The notes: generated by a model from the sequence alone, not told the origin. Shown: positions 1 to 9,086, numbered from the stretch's first letter. The stretch is 12,381 nucleotides of DNA from JAVKSL01 sp039583695 (GCA_039583695.1 JAVKSL010000078.1:1-12381); one strand, 5' to 3'. Numbers and translations: made by a program.

Positions 1-47
1 TTGTGGCCTTACCCGGCTGGGTGCTCAGGTGAGGCTCTGAATTGACC

Positions 48-206
48 TCATTTTTTTGAGCGTAAATCCAGGCTAAGTAGCGCGCCGTCAAGGACGTCAG
101 TGGTCCCCGGCGTGGTGCCGCCGTGGGTGGTGAAATGCCGCAGCGCCACGCAATCGTCTACGTCGTACCGGCGGGAGGGCGTTGTGAACGCGTGTTGTGG
201 CGCCAT
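48..206 (-). other. Possible short or truncated ORF, 52 aa, unassigned
   Basis: An ORF from the ATG at 204-206 to the TGA at 48-50 encodes about 52 residues. It contains the distinctive stretch ALRHFTTHGGTTPGTTDVL. From memory this resembles the N-terminal part of small actinobacterial helix-turn-helix-like proteins with a THGGTTP motif, but I cannot verify that. The frame ends right after an A7 run (minus strand; T7 at 51-57). One of the other frames stays open from there to the window edge, so this may be the N-terminus of a longer gene broken by a one-base shift near the run. No convincing ribosome site was found. It could equally be a chance ORF. Confidence 0.2.
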
Positions 207-517
207 GGCGGCCCGGAGACCAGCCTTGAGCCGGTCGGTAGATCCGTCGCGGTCCCGCCGGTCGCCCGTCAGGCAGCGACCGTGTGCCTCCGCCGCCTCA
301 GCGGCCAGCACGTACGCTGGGAGGAAGAACCCAGCGGCGATCAGCGCGCCGTGGATGGGGGTTTTCCGGGTCCGGACGCATCGACAAGGCGCCAGCGGCG
401 GGTTGCGGGAGCTGATGGGTGCCGAAATCGCGATTCGGGGCGCCTGTCGGCGTGTTGTTGCGTTCTCGGGCCGAGCCGCGCCCCTTCGCGGGGTCGCTGA
501 CGCACCAGCCGGGCCAG
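207..517. other. Stretch with no supportable gene
   Basis: Several overlapping frames are open here on both strands, as expected at this GC content. None shows a family motif, a convincing start signal or a sensible domain. The minus frame of the 48-206 ORF stays open upstream through this stretch and reads a short hydrophobic run near 295-335, but I could not match it to anything. I see no RNA gene, repeat array or clear terminator. Confidence 0.4.
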
Positions 518-715
518 GCTGATTACATCATGGACACGTTCCCGACCGTGATGAGGCGCGACTTGCAGTTGACTGGTGAGTACCGCACCAAGCGACTAAT
601 CGGCGAGGCATACGACGCCATGGCGAAAGCGATCGACACCGGAGAGCCACATGAGACCGCTCCTTTGCGCTCAGGCGACCAGCCGAGCTGCTGGATGCAC
701 GTGGATCCAGGCTAA
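518..715 (+). pseudogene. C-terminal remnant of an Eco57I/DrmMI-like DNA methylase
   Basis: This plus-strand frame ends at the TAA at 713-715. It reads ADYIMDTFPTVMRRD, then GEYRTKRLIGEAYDAMAKAI. That pattern (a D/F-P-x-V segment, then GxYRTKxxIxxxYDAM) matches the extreme C-terminus of large Eco57I-type and DISARM-type N6-adenine methyltransferases, which normally end shortly after it. No methyltransferase sequence precedes it: upstream of about 518 the frame turns into unrelated, low-complexity residues with no NPPF motif. It is therefore a 3' fragment of about 65 codons whose body has been lost. It lies on the opposite strand to the methyltransferase of the DISARM operon, so it comes from a different gene copy. 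It converges on drmB with about 50 bp between the two stops. The family assignment is from memory of the C-terminal motif. Confidence 0.55.
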
Positions 716-765
716 GCTAAGAGGTCGGCGTCTTGCGAGGACGACGACGGGCGCACTTCCTTCGG

Positions 766-2633
766 TCATCTGAATACGCCCAACCCGCTACTGGCAAAGG
801 TGTCGACCACGAGGGCCCGGTCGAGGTACCGATTGGCCCGCTCGCAGGAGGTCTCTGGCGCGAACAGGCACGCATGGCAAGCGGCCCCGTGCAGGGTCAC
901 ATCGTCTACCGAAGGCAGGTGCTCGGAGCAGATCGGGTCCGAGGCGCACAGCTCGGCTCCGAGGCGCACAGCTCGGCTCCGGCGAGCGCTTGGCGCAGTA
1001 GGCGATTCAACGACTCGGGCTCACCCAGGCTGACGAGGCCTCCGAGGGTGCCTTCGCTGTCGGAGGCGGCGGTGTAAAGCAGGATCCCGGCCATCGGCTC
1101 CTCCCCAGACCGGGCGTATAGGCGTTCCCTGATGGATGCAGACCCGTAGCCGCACTCCAGCGCCACCTCGCGCATCAGCAGGTGGCTGAGCGTATGGAGG
1201 GCCAGGTAACGCGGTCCCGGCCACCCGATACGGGGGTCGTGACCCCGCTGTGCCCGCCAGCGGTGATGGGCCGCCTGCAGGGCCACCGTTCGGTCGTCCC
1301 CGGCAACCCGGGCTTCCCAGGCGGCGACCAGGTCCTCGCGGAGTTGGATGAAGATGCCCTCGCCCCTGACTTCGGCACAGGGTACCCAAGCTGGAGGACC
1401 GCCGCACAGGGGACCCAAGGCGACGGGCTCTTCGCCGGGCTCAGGAGGCTCAGGTGGGTCGACCCTGGTGAAGCCGATTAGCGCCATCACCTCCCGGAGG
1501 CGCTCCACCAGCACCACCCGTTCGATGAGGGGAGCGAATTCGGTTGGCACCGCCACAGGTCGAACCCGGAAGTCCGGATAGTCGGCGTTGGGCTCCGGGG
1601 CTGAGAGATGGCCCCACTCGGGGGCAAGAAGGTCACCACTCCCGTGCTGTGCCGCTGCCCCAGCCGCTCCTGGAGCCGAGGCGGCCCGGCGCTCCTCCAT
1701 CGCCCGCCATACATCTGCTGCACCCAAGCCCGACAGCATCGCCAGTGCCTCCACGTTGCGCAGGGCGTACGAGAGCATCTCCAGCGAGCCAATCTCGCTC
1801 AACCGGGGCCAGTGGTCGCTCACTGCCTGGTCGAGCACGGCGCTGGCCTGGGGCACCGCAAGCACCCGCATCACCACTGAGAACCAGGCGTTCAACGAGC
1901 CAAGAAGCAGGGTGCGGACCTGGGCAGTGCAAGCCTCGGCGGACTGGGTTGAGATGTGCGGGTGACGCCCCCGGCACGGGGGCAACCGGCCCGCTGCTCC
2001 CTCACCGAAGGCGTCCACCATGGACCGGGACTTGTCGCAGGTGGAGCAGCGCACCCGCACGTCGTCGGCACCGGTGCTATGGCCGGGCTCGAAGAGTTGG
2101 AGGATCGCTCCCGGGCACGGCGCGCCTCGATGCACGAAGGAGGTAAAGGGGAAGTCGTCGAGGTGCCCGGCAGGGCAGGCCAACATGAAGCGGACGGGCA
2201 CGGCAGCGGGGGCCTTTCCCCGGACCCGGCTGCAGTTGGTGTGCCGGTAGCACACGTCCTCGGGCCGGTATGCAGCCGGTTGCAGCTCGAACAGCGGTGG
2301 TCCGGCTCTGCCGATACGGTCGCATGCGGGGCAGCGGAGCCAGGTTGGGAAGGTGGCTACCGGCACACCCACCTTGGCCCACTCCTCGAATGGGTTGGGT
2401 GTCTCCGGGAGATGCGGTGGCCGGCGCAGGGAGCCGATGCCCGGCCCGAGTGCCCCTCGTACCGCCCCGAGCAGACGGGGCTCGACTACCTCCGGAGCGA
2501 CTTGGCCGTACGTTGGCCAACGGTCGGTCCCCGATACGAGCACCGACAGGTGCGGCAGATCGATCAGCGAGCCGGATCCGTAGGTGTGGAGGAGCTGGCT
2601 GGGCCGGACCTGACCCGCCCTGGTGAATGTCAC
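766..2633 (-). pseudogene. drmB: DrmB, DUF1998 protein of DISARM, frameshifted near the 3' end
   Basis: DrmB is the DUF1998-containing partner of the DrmA helicase in DISARM; the pair acts on incoming phage DNA. The N-terminus has the typical RPSQLLHTYGSGSLIDLP opening. Cysteine pairs expected of zinc sites follow: C101/C104 (RCPACDR), C128/C134, C153 (CPAGHLDDFPF) and C196/C199 (RCSTCDK). The C-terminal DUF1998 region carries LALHTLSHLLMREVA and GILLYTAASDSEGTLGG. An exact 20-bp duplication at 941-980 shifts the frame: the product as written is 575 aa with a nonsense tail ending at 906. Removing one copy restores CASDPICSEH and HGAACHACLFAPETSCE, ending at the TGA at 766-768, for about 615 aa, a normal family length. 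The lost tail contains the last conserved cysteine cluster. The GTG start (2631-2633) overlaps the drmA TGA and has GGAGG four bases upstream. No drmC follows. Confidence 0.9.
941..980. repeat. Exact 20-bp tandem duplication inside drmB
   Basis: The unit gaggcgcacagctcggctcc occurs twice head to tail (941-960 and 961-980). The three bases before the first copy (tcc, 938-940) match the last three of the unit, so the shared tract is effectively 23 bp with a 3-bp microhomology, a pattern expected of replication slippage. Because 20 is not a multiple of three, it breaks the drmB frame. Deleting one copy gives a perfectly sensible C-terminus, which argues that the single-copy form is ancestral. 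Confidence 0.97.
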
Positions 2634-2637
2634 GATG

Positions 2638-2642
2638 CCTCC
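2638..2642 (-). promoter_or_regulatory. Ribosome binding site of drmB
   Basis: On the minus strand GGAGG lies four bases upstream of the GTG at 2633, inside the last codons of drmA. It supports the GTG as start, together with the GTGA overlap with the drmA stop. Confidence 0.7.
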
Positions 2643-3966
2643 GGCCCCACCGGTCCCGGGGACGCAACGTTCTCCGCAGGGCCAGCAGGCTCTGCAGCTC
2701 CGGGGACCGCTGGAGCGTTCCGTGCCCGGTCATCTTCGGCCAGCTCGTAGTCGCCCCAACGGCCGGCAGTCCCGCCTTGGTCTGCAACGTCGGCCTCTAG
2801 CAACAGGTTGATCCCGGCCTCCACCTCACGCAACGACATCGGGCAGCTCCATAGGCCCCAAGTACCTTCTCCTGGCGGGCGCATGAGCCCCACGGTCCGG
2901 CCATCAGGGCGTTCGCGGTATCCCAGGACTGCCGACTCGTGACGCTGGTGCCCCGTCCACGAGTCCAGCCGCTGTTCGAGGGCTGCTTCGAGCGCGTCGC
3001 CGACCTCGGCTCGGCCGGTGAGTGCTTGGGCGCGGCTGCGGAGCAGGGTCACAACGCTCGTACGTATCGCAGTCTCGTGCGGGTCGATGCTCTGCGCGGC
3101 AGCGTTGGAGTTGGCCTCCTCGCAGGAATGGCGCACCATCGCCACTGCCAGAGCGCTGAGGCCCCGGTCGACGCATCGGGGGCTGAACGGGGTGACCGAC
3201 AGCGCTTCGACGTGGCGGTAGAAGGTGGCGTGGAAGTGCTCGAAGCCCTCGTAATGCGACTGGTCACGCGGTCGGTACCAGTTGAGAGCGGTCACCACTA
3301 GGCCGGGGCCGGCGGAACTGCGCCCTACCCGGCTGGTGGCCTGGATGTACTCGGCGGCCGCTTTGGGTTGGCCACCGACGACCATCAGGCCAAGGCGGGG
3401 TACGTCCACGCCCACGGAGATCATGTTGGTGGCCAACAACACGTCGACCGGGCGCACCTCGTGCTTTCCGTTGCGACCCGACCGCAGAGGCTGGGCGGTC
3501 CGGCCGCGCCCAGCCACCGCGGCCGCCCGGCCACCTCCGGCCATGCCTCTCAGTCCTAGCCCGCCCGCATCCGCACGAAATTTGAGCCCGAGCTGGTTCA
3601 GCACGTCGGGGATCCTGACCGAATCCATGCGCGAGGTCAGCTCTCGGGGCTGGCCGAGGCGCCGTCTCGCCAGGCCGCGAGCAGCGACCGACTCGTGTGC
3701 CAGGCGTGTCGAGACGTCGTCGTCGACCATGCGTCGCATGCCGGCCAGCTCACGAAGCGCACTGAAGTAACCCACGAGCGTCATCCACGGGTCGACCGCC
3801 TCGCCGTAGCGTTCGAATAGGGCCTGTCCCGCTCCCAGCAGCGCCACGTAAAGGCGAATCTCCACCGCCTTGATCCGCTTACCCGGAGCGCAGACCCCGA
3901 CGTAGAGCCGACCGGGCACCACCGCCGGGTCGCGCTGGAGGGCGAAGAACGAGTCGGTGGCGTCAA

Positions 3967-3975
3967 GGCCGGGCG
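3967..3975 (-). other. Frameshift site in drmA (one base missing)
   Basis: Coding sense switches here from the upstream helicase frame (ending LEVFPRP) to the frame reading GLDATDSFFALQ. One extra base, most simply a third G in the minus-strand CCGGC, joins the two perfectly. Confidence 0.85.
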
Positions 3976-6335
3976 TGGAAACACCTCCAGCGACCGCCAG
4001 AAGACCTGGCGGGCTTGGACGTCGGCCCGCCTCACTGTGGCGGTCGAGGCCACGACCTTGGGCCGCACCACCCGGCCGTCGAGCGACCAGGTCGATAGGT
4101 GGTCGATCGCCGTCTCGTACAGGCCCATCAGGCTCCCGAGCGGCCCGGCAATCAGGTGTAGCTCGTCCTGGATGATCAGGTCTGGCGGTCGCAAGGGCCC
4201 ACCAGTCACGGTTCGCGCCTCAAGGTGAGCTCCGCGCCGATGATGCGAGTCGGCCTCGCCGAGGAGCTGGTCGAGGTCGGGGTGGCGGTAGCCATGGCGC
4301 TCGCAGCGCCGGGTTACCCGTCCGAACAGCGCTCGGGTCGCCCCTTCCCAGGAGAGCTGGGCAAACTTGTCAGCAGTGGCGATAACCATCGAAGGCACCA
4401 GCCTGTATATCTCGTGATCCACCGTGACCAGGGGCAAGCCCTCGCCGGGAGCGCCCCGCCGGCTGAATGGGCAGCGCCCCATGGGATCACCGCAGAACAC
4501 GAGCGTGCGACCGCGCACACCGTCGGGCTCGGCGTCCCTGGCGGCGTCCACGCTCGTCCCGCACCACGGGCAGGCTGTCACCTTGACCGGGCTTGACCCG
4601 CCGCCGTACCAGGACGAGTGCTTGGTCTCACTGATGGAACGAGCCGCCTGGGCTGTCCGGGTTGGGGTGACCTTGGCCCCCACCCACAGTCCCAACCGGA
4701 ACGGTACCTCTCCCCAACGAAGGTCCGCGGCTGCGGCCGCCTCCCTCCTGATGACCTCGCAGGCACAGATCAACGCAGCAGCCCGTTGGAACTGCTGAAC
4801 CGTGAGCAGTCGCAGCGTGTAGCGCATCAGGACGCCGACCCCGTCGGTCCCGTCGTAGCCCCCAATGCTGCCCTGCAAGCGCCGGATGGCGAGCGTAAAG
4901 GCCGCCAGGCCCAGGTAGGCCTCGGTCTTGCCACCCCCGGTGGGAAACCACAACAGGTCGACCAGGCCCTCGTCGCCGGGGCCCCGCTCGCTATGGCCGG
5001 GGTCGGCCAAGCTTGGGAGGTTGACCAGCACGAAACCGAGCTGGAACGGTCGCCACGAGTGGTACTCGGGCTGATCAGCGGCGGCGAGGATAGCGTCGTG
5101 ATCCGCCCCCGGGTCTGTCAATCGGCGTTCGGCAGCCTGGCTCCGGACCCGTTGTTGCCACATGGCCCGGTTGGCGAAGCGAAAGGCCTCGGAAGCGTCG
5201 GGGTTGTGGCGCACGGATGCCGGATCCAGGAGGTCGATACCGGCCTCGATACGGCTGGCGGCCCGACGGGCGTGCGCCAGGGTCGACTCGGCCACCTCCT
5301 CGAAGCCCTCCAGATGCTCGCCGGGGTCGCCGATTCGGGCCTCGTGGCGGCCTATCCAGGAGCGGTAAGCGCTGACCAGCGGGCGCAGTCCCCTGGCGAG
5401 CTGCTCGTCGTCGGCAGCCGCAAGCTCAGCCATGTCGAGGGTCACCTGGGCCAGCTCGGGGATGTCCGCCGCGCCTGGGGCGACGGTGGCGGCCACCTCC
5501 GCCACGGGGACGGCGGTGGTCTCCACCCGCAGCGCCCGCCGCCGATCCGATGGGTCGCGCACCACGTGAACGCCGGTGGCGTGCCCGACGGCCAACTCCA
5601 CGTCGTTGCGATAGGCCATGTCGAGCGCACGGGTCTCCTCGTTGCCCACATCGTCCGCGCGCCGGTCCCAGGGCTTGAGAAATATGGTCCTTCCCGCCGC
5701 GTCCTCCGCGCCCACTTGCGCCTGGAATGCCCACGCCTCATCCTTGTTGACCTTCTGCTCGATCTGGTTGTTGACCAAGAACACCGTCACCACCCAGTGG
5801 TCGCCGGCCCTGCGCATGCGGCCTCGGAGCACCACCTCCGGCTGGACCGGGTCGGGCGCAAGGGGACCGAAGGCCCCAGCGCGCAGGACCACGTCACAGT
5901 TCCCTCCGGCCGGTGCGCGTCGCCAAACTGGCTTGGGCGTTGCGGCGTCACTGTCGTGGGCAACTCGCTCGTAGCGGCCCCAGTGGGCGTCGAAGCGGAT
6001 CTCCTCGCTCTCGCTTGTGACCCCGAAGGTCATCCCGAGGGAGGAGGGGACCAGTTGATGGCCCGGCGGCGGTGCACTCACGTCGGGGGCGGACTCCTCC
6101 ACGTCGGAGGGCCCTTCCACCGCGAGGGTGTCCTGCTGGCCGTCGAAGGCTTCGGCATCTGCCTCGGCGCGCACCCGAGGCGCCAGCATCCCCACCAGGT
6201 AATACTCACGTACTGCGCCGGTGTCGAGCTCCTCGTGCTCGCCACCCTCGGGCCCGACGATGTTGGCGAGCAGCCTGGCCGTCAACTCGGCCCGGATGCC
6301 GGCCGGCGACGGAGGCGCAAGGACCTGGGGCTCGT

Positions 6336-6929
6336 TCAAGGTGACACTTCCAGCAGGTTGGCCACTTCCCGCCACAGCTTGTCGAACGAGGGAGAGTGCT
6401 CCCGAGCCTGGTCCAGGTCAAGGATTGCGGTCAGCGCAGCTTGGTCCCTTCGGGGCTTGTAACGCCCAAAAGGGAGCATCCAATTTTCGACCCGAGCCTT
6501 GGCACCCCGGCCGGCCTCTGGCTCGGCGGGCGACTCCAACGCCGGGAGCCCCTGCCAGCCCGACAGCGACTGACCTGCTGCCAAGAACCAGGCCTCGAAC
6601 TCGCATTTGGCGAGCACCACTGAGATTCGCCTGTCGATCCGAACCGCCTGAGCTCTCGCCTGGAGCTGCGGACCTAGCTCAGCCGGACAGGAAGCGTCGG
6701 CGTCGATCAGGACGAGCACGCCACCCGGGCCGGTAACCAGAGGGGCGGCCCTGGTAACTGCCAATTCCACTCCACCGGCACGTAGTAGCTGATCCTTGGG
6801 GACGCGTCTTGGCTCTGGGGTGCTGAGCCGGCTGACCACACCCAGACGGTCAGCCAGGCGCCTGAGCAGCTTGGGCAGCGCGGTCACTTCGCCGTGCCCC
6901 TCGACAACTGAGGCGATCACCGTGCTCAC
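6336..6929 (-). CDS. DUF4276/RloB-like TOPRIM-fold protein embedded in the DISARM operon
   Basis: A 197-residue protein that starts at GTG 6927-6929. It opens with STVIASVVEGHGEVTALP, where E10-G11 fits the conserved glutamate and glycine of a TOPRIM core. LVLIDADASC supplies the DxD pair (D76, D78), and VVLAKCEFEAWFLA (E112) matches the E-x-W segment typical of DUF4276-type proteins. TOPRIM folds bind metal and cut or rejoin nucleic acid, so a nuclease or effector role is a fair inference; the specific reaction is not shown. In defence islands such proteins are regularly paired with an upstream SMC-like ATPase, as here. The start overlaps the ATPase stop as GTGA. There is no Shine-Dalgarno site before it, so translation probably depends on coupling to the ATPase. 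Earlier in-frame starts reach back to 7175 but only read antisense-like filler inside the ATPase. The frame is intact and the length normal. Confidence 0.85.
   Translation of the reverse strand: MSTVIASVVEGHGEVTALPKLLRRLADRLGVVSRLSTPEPRRVPKDQLLRAGGVELAVTRAAPLVTGPGGVLVLIDADASCPAELGPQLQARAQAVRIDRRISVVLAKCEFEAWFLAAGQSLSGWQGLPALESPAEPEAGRGAKARVENWMLPFGRYKPRRDQAALTAILDLDQAREHSPSFDKLWREVANLLEVSP
6347..6351 (-). promoter_or_regulatory. Ribosome binding site choosing the TTG start of drmA
   Basis: Minus-strand GGAAG lies seven bases before the TTG at 6337-6339. It is the only recognisable Shine-Dalgarno-like site near the drmA 5' end, and together with the TTGA overlap it favours TTG over the upstream GTG at 6375. 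Confidence 0.5.
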
Positions 6930-8152
6930 TTGGAGGCGAGCACGTCGAAGCGACCATTGGCGGGCGGCGACGGCTGAGGGCTCAGCTGGCGCTGCCGCAG
7001 CTCTTCGCCCACCGTGCTGTGGTGGTCGCGCACGATCCCCTGGCTCACTTCGTTGATCTCCCCGACGAGTGTTTCCCCGTCCTCCATTGCCACGGCTCGA
7101 AGCTCGACCAGATCCATGTCCTCGAAGCTGTCCAGCAGGTCGGGGCTGTGACTGCTCGTCAGCACCTGGACCCATTCGCTGGCCTCTGTCAGCGCGTCAA
7201 AGAACGCTCCTATCGAGCCAGGGTGTATGCCGGTCGCCGGCTCCTCGATGCCAATCAGGGAGATCCGCCCGAAGCGGGCGTCGGGCTGGAACAGCGCCGC
7301 CAGGAGTGCCGCGGCGGTGAGGGTCCCGTCGGAGATGCCGAGCGGGCCGACCCGCACCGGCTCCTTGTCTGGGCCCGCGTCCACGCTCACCTCGACAGTA
7401 ACCATGGAGCCCTCGTAGCGCCGGTTGATGTGGACCAGACCTGGGAGGACCCAACGGAGGTATGCCTCGGTGCGATAGTTTTCGAGACCGTCCAGGTCAC
7501 GGATCGCGCCGATGACATCGCCCAAGTGTTCGCCACGTGTGCCCAGCCGAGCGCCTTTGAAGGCGGGGCGAAGGGAGCGTAGCTCGTCGAGCTGAAAGTT
7601 ATAAAACGCCATGCTACGCAGGCGCGCTGTCAGAGGGTTGAGGTTCATGGCCCCCGCTTGGGGGAGAAACAGCTGGTCTGGCTCGAAGTCTGGCAGGCGA
7701 ATGGCGAATCCGGGAGCGTCGACCTTGCCACTCCGGACGCTGAAGCTTACCCGTTTATCAGGGTCGGCAGCCAGTTTCAGTCTGCACTGCTCTCGCACCA
7801 CCTCGAACGGGCGTCGACCGGGCTCGTCCCTCCCGGCAATCTCGAAGCCGTATGAACCGATTCCGACTTGGCCGGCGGTGCCCCAAGGCAGCTGTACGTC
7901 GACAGCGATACCGAGTTTGTCATCGAGGGCCGACGGGCGATGCATGATCTCGTCAAGGCCGCCACGGGAGACGATTGCCTGCTCGGGAGTGGTGGCAACC
8001 GCCTCGGCGAGGAAGGCCAGCGCGTCGAGGATGTTGGACTTGCCCGAGCCGTTGGGGCCCAGCAGGATCGTGCAAGCGCCGAGAGACACCTCGGCTGCCC
8101 GGATGCTCTTGTAGTTGGCGATGCGCAGACGGGTGACAAAGGGTGGTTTCAT
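6926..8152 (-). CDS. AAA-type (SMC/RecF/OLD-like) ATPase embedded in the DISARM operon
   Basis: An intact 408-residue ATPase of the AAA_21/RecF type. The N-terminus RLRIANYKSIRAAEVSL is the usual opening beta-hairpin. Walker A is GPNGSGKSN (32-40, K38). The signature region is LGISDGTL (271-278), Walker B is LIGIEEPATGIHP with E303/E304, and the switch histidine lies in TSSHSPDLLD (H335). No nuclease domain follows; the protein ends in a glutamine- and proline-rich tail. By analogy with two-gene ATPase plus TOPRIM defence modules, it probably senses phage or damaged DNA and controls the downstream TOPRIM partner; this is inferred. The start is ATG 8150-8152, overlapping the methyltransferase stop as ATGA, with a strong site GGGAGGAG five bases upstream. 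An in-frame ATG at 8167 is less well placed. Its own good ribosome site suggests it could be translated even though the upstream gene is broken. Confidence 0.9.
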   Translation of the reverse strand: MKPPFVTRLRIANYKSIRAAEVSLGACTILLGPNGSGKSNILDALAFLAEAVATTPEQAIVSRGGLDEIMHRPSALDDKLGIAVDVQLPWGTAGQVGIGSYGFEIAGRDEPGRRPFEVVREQCRLKLAADPDKRVSFSVRSGKVDAPGFAIRLPDFEPDQLFLPQAGAMNLNPLTARLRSMAFYNFQLDELRSLRPAFKGARLGTRGEHLGDVIGAIRDLDGLENYRTEAYLRWVLPGLVHINRRYEGSMVTVEVSVDAGPDKEPVRVGPLGISDGTLTAAALLAALFQPDARFGRISLIGIEEPATGIHPGSIGAFFDALTEASEWVQVLTSSHSPDLLDSFEDMDLVELRAVAMEDGETLVGEINEVSQGIVRDHHSTVGEELRQRQLSPQPSPPANGRFDVLASK

Positions 8153-8157
8153 GCCGG

Positions 8158-8165
8158 CTCCTCCC
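8158..8165 (-). promoter_or_regulatory. Strong ribosome binding site of the ATPase gene
   Basis: Minus-strand GGGAGGAG, five bases before the ATG at 8150-8152, is the best Shine-Dalgarno sequence in the operon. It lies within the last codons of the methyltransferase and fixes the ATPase start. Confidence 0.8.
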
Positions 8166-8335
8166 ACAGGCTAGAAGCGCCGGCCCTGGTGTGGGGACGC
8201 TTTGGCTTGGTGGCTCCCAGTCCCAGACGCAGCTCTTCAACGTGGCGCTCGTGGTTGAGCTCCAGAAGCCGGTCGAGCACCTCGATCCTGGCCTCCGGCC
8301 CCACCGTGAACCGTGTCCCCTGCGCCGTCTCGGTG

Positions 8336-8346
8336 TGCCCGCCCAC
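8336..8346 (-). other. Second frameshift site in the methyltransferase gene
   Basis: The frame ending in GVLSSAFHYWW turns into arginine-rich nonsense, while a neighbouring frame carries HTETAQGTRFTVGPEA to the natural stop. One extra base joins them, most simply in a GGG run of the minus strand. Confidence 0.75.
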
Positions 8347-9078
8347 CAGTAGTGGAAGGCACTGGACAGCACCCCGAAGTGCCCGTCGTCATCATAGGCG
8401 AAGACACCGGTCGCGTCGCTGGGGACGAGCCGAGGCATGGTGAAGGCTGGGAGAACCGTCTTACTGACTCGGGCAATAACCAGTATCCGCTCCATGCCCT
8501 CGATGGCGGCGTAGAGGTTCGTGCGGATGTTCCAGAACTGCCACCAGCGCTTGTCCCATCCCCGGTAGCTCGCTGGCTTGCCCAGAACTTCTGGCTTCAC
8601 CCGCTGCTCCACGATGGCCAGGCAGTCGGGGTAGCGCTCGGCGCGCTCCAAGGACCAGTCCCGGAAGTTGATGCACCACCGGCTGGCCGAGCAGTCGGGC
8701 CGGGAGTTGAGGTCCTCGCCGTTGAGGTAGGGCATCACCACTTCGGTGTTGCGAGGGTCTTGACTCAGCAGCTCGGTTGCCTCCTCCGGCGACAGGATGA
8801 ATCCCTCTGTGGCGAGTATGGACCCCTGGAACGAGCGCTTCTCCACGCTCGCCAGGCGGTGGGCCGGGCCGCTCACCCGGCTGGCAGGATCGAGCGACGG
8901 GGTGATCCTGGCCACGGCGCGACCGCCGAGGATTGGCGTACCTGGCCAGGAGCCATGCTGTAGCCACACCTGAGCGACCTCCAGGTTTGCCACTCCTGGC
9001 CAGGGGCGGCTCTTGACAGCCCGGGTGATCGCCCAGTCCTGGGCGGTTAGCCAGTCGAGGCCAACCTCGCGGGTGTCG

Positions 9079-9086
9079 CCCTGGCG
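9079..9086 (-). other. First frameshift site in the methyltransferase gene
   Basis: On the minus strand ATCGCCAGGGC reads IAR and then nonsense. With CCC instead of CC it reads IAQGDTREVG, a sequence typical of this methylase family, and continues without a break into the downstream frame. Confidence 0.85.

Larger units (their letters stand above)
2630..6339 (-). pseudogene. drmA: DrmA-like DISARM helicase, broken by a one-base frameshift
   Basis: DrmA is the large superfamily 2 helicase of DISARM that works with DrmB. The preferred start is TTG 6337-6339, which overlaps the previous stop as TTGA and has GGAAG seven bases upstream; a GTG at 6375 in the same frame has no such site. Numbered from TTG, the Walker A motif is FPTGGGKTEAY with K471, and motif II is DELH (D725-H728). 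Motif III is ASTAT. At about 3967-3975 one base is missing: the frame before it runs on for about 60 meaningless residues to a stop at 3781. The frame after it carries GLDATDSFFALQRDP, then ATNMISVGVDVP and QATSRVGRS (motifs V and VI). Restoring one base gives about 1236 aa, normal for DrmA. The missing base falls next to a GGG/CCC run, so a sequencing error is possible. As written, the protein lacks its second RecA lobe and should be inactive. Confidence 0.9.

Noticed and set aside
66..716. 12-bp direct repeat atccaggctaag at 66-77 and 705-716, possible attachment-like borders
   Set aside because: Several 12-bp matches are expected by chance in a window this long, and nothing else marks these as integration sites.
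1956..2750. A 264-codon plus-strand ORF opposite the drmB/drmA boundary
   Set aside because: It runs across the boundary of two recognised minus-strand genes and has no family features; a shadow frame.
4618..6462. A 614-codon plus-strand ORF opposite drmA
   Set aside because: It is the antisense shadow of the helicase gene: no domain or motif, and composition typical of an opposite-strand frame in high-GC DNA. The minus strand carries clear helicase motifs.
6930..7175. N-terminal extension of the TOPRIM gene to 7175
   Set aside because: It lies within the 3' part of the ATPase gene and reads as low-complexity arginine and glycine filler; the TOPRIM core starts right after the GTG at 6929.
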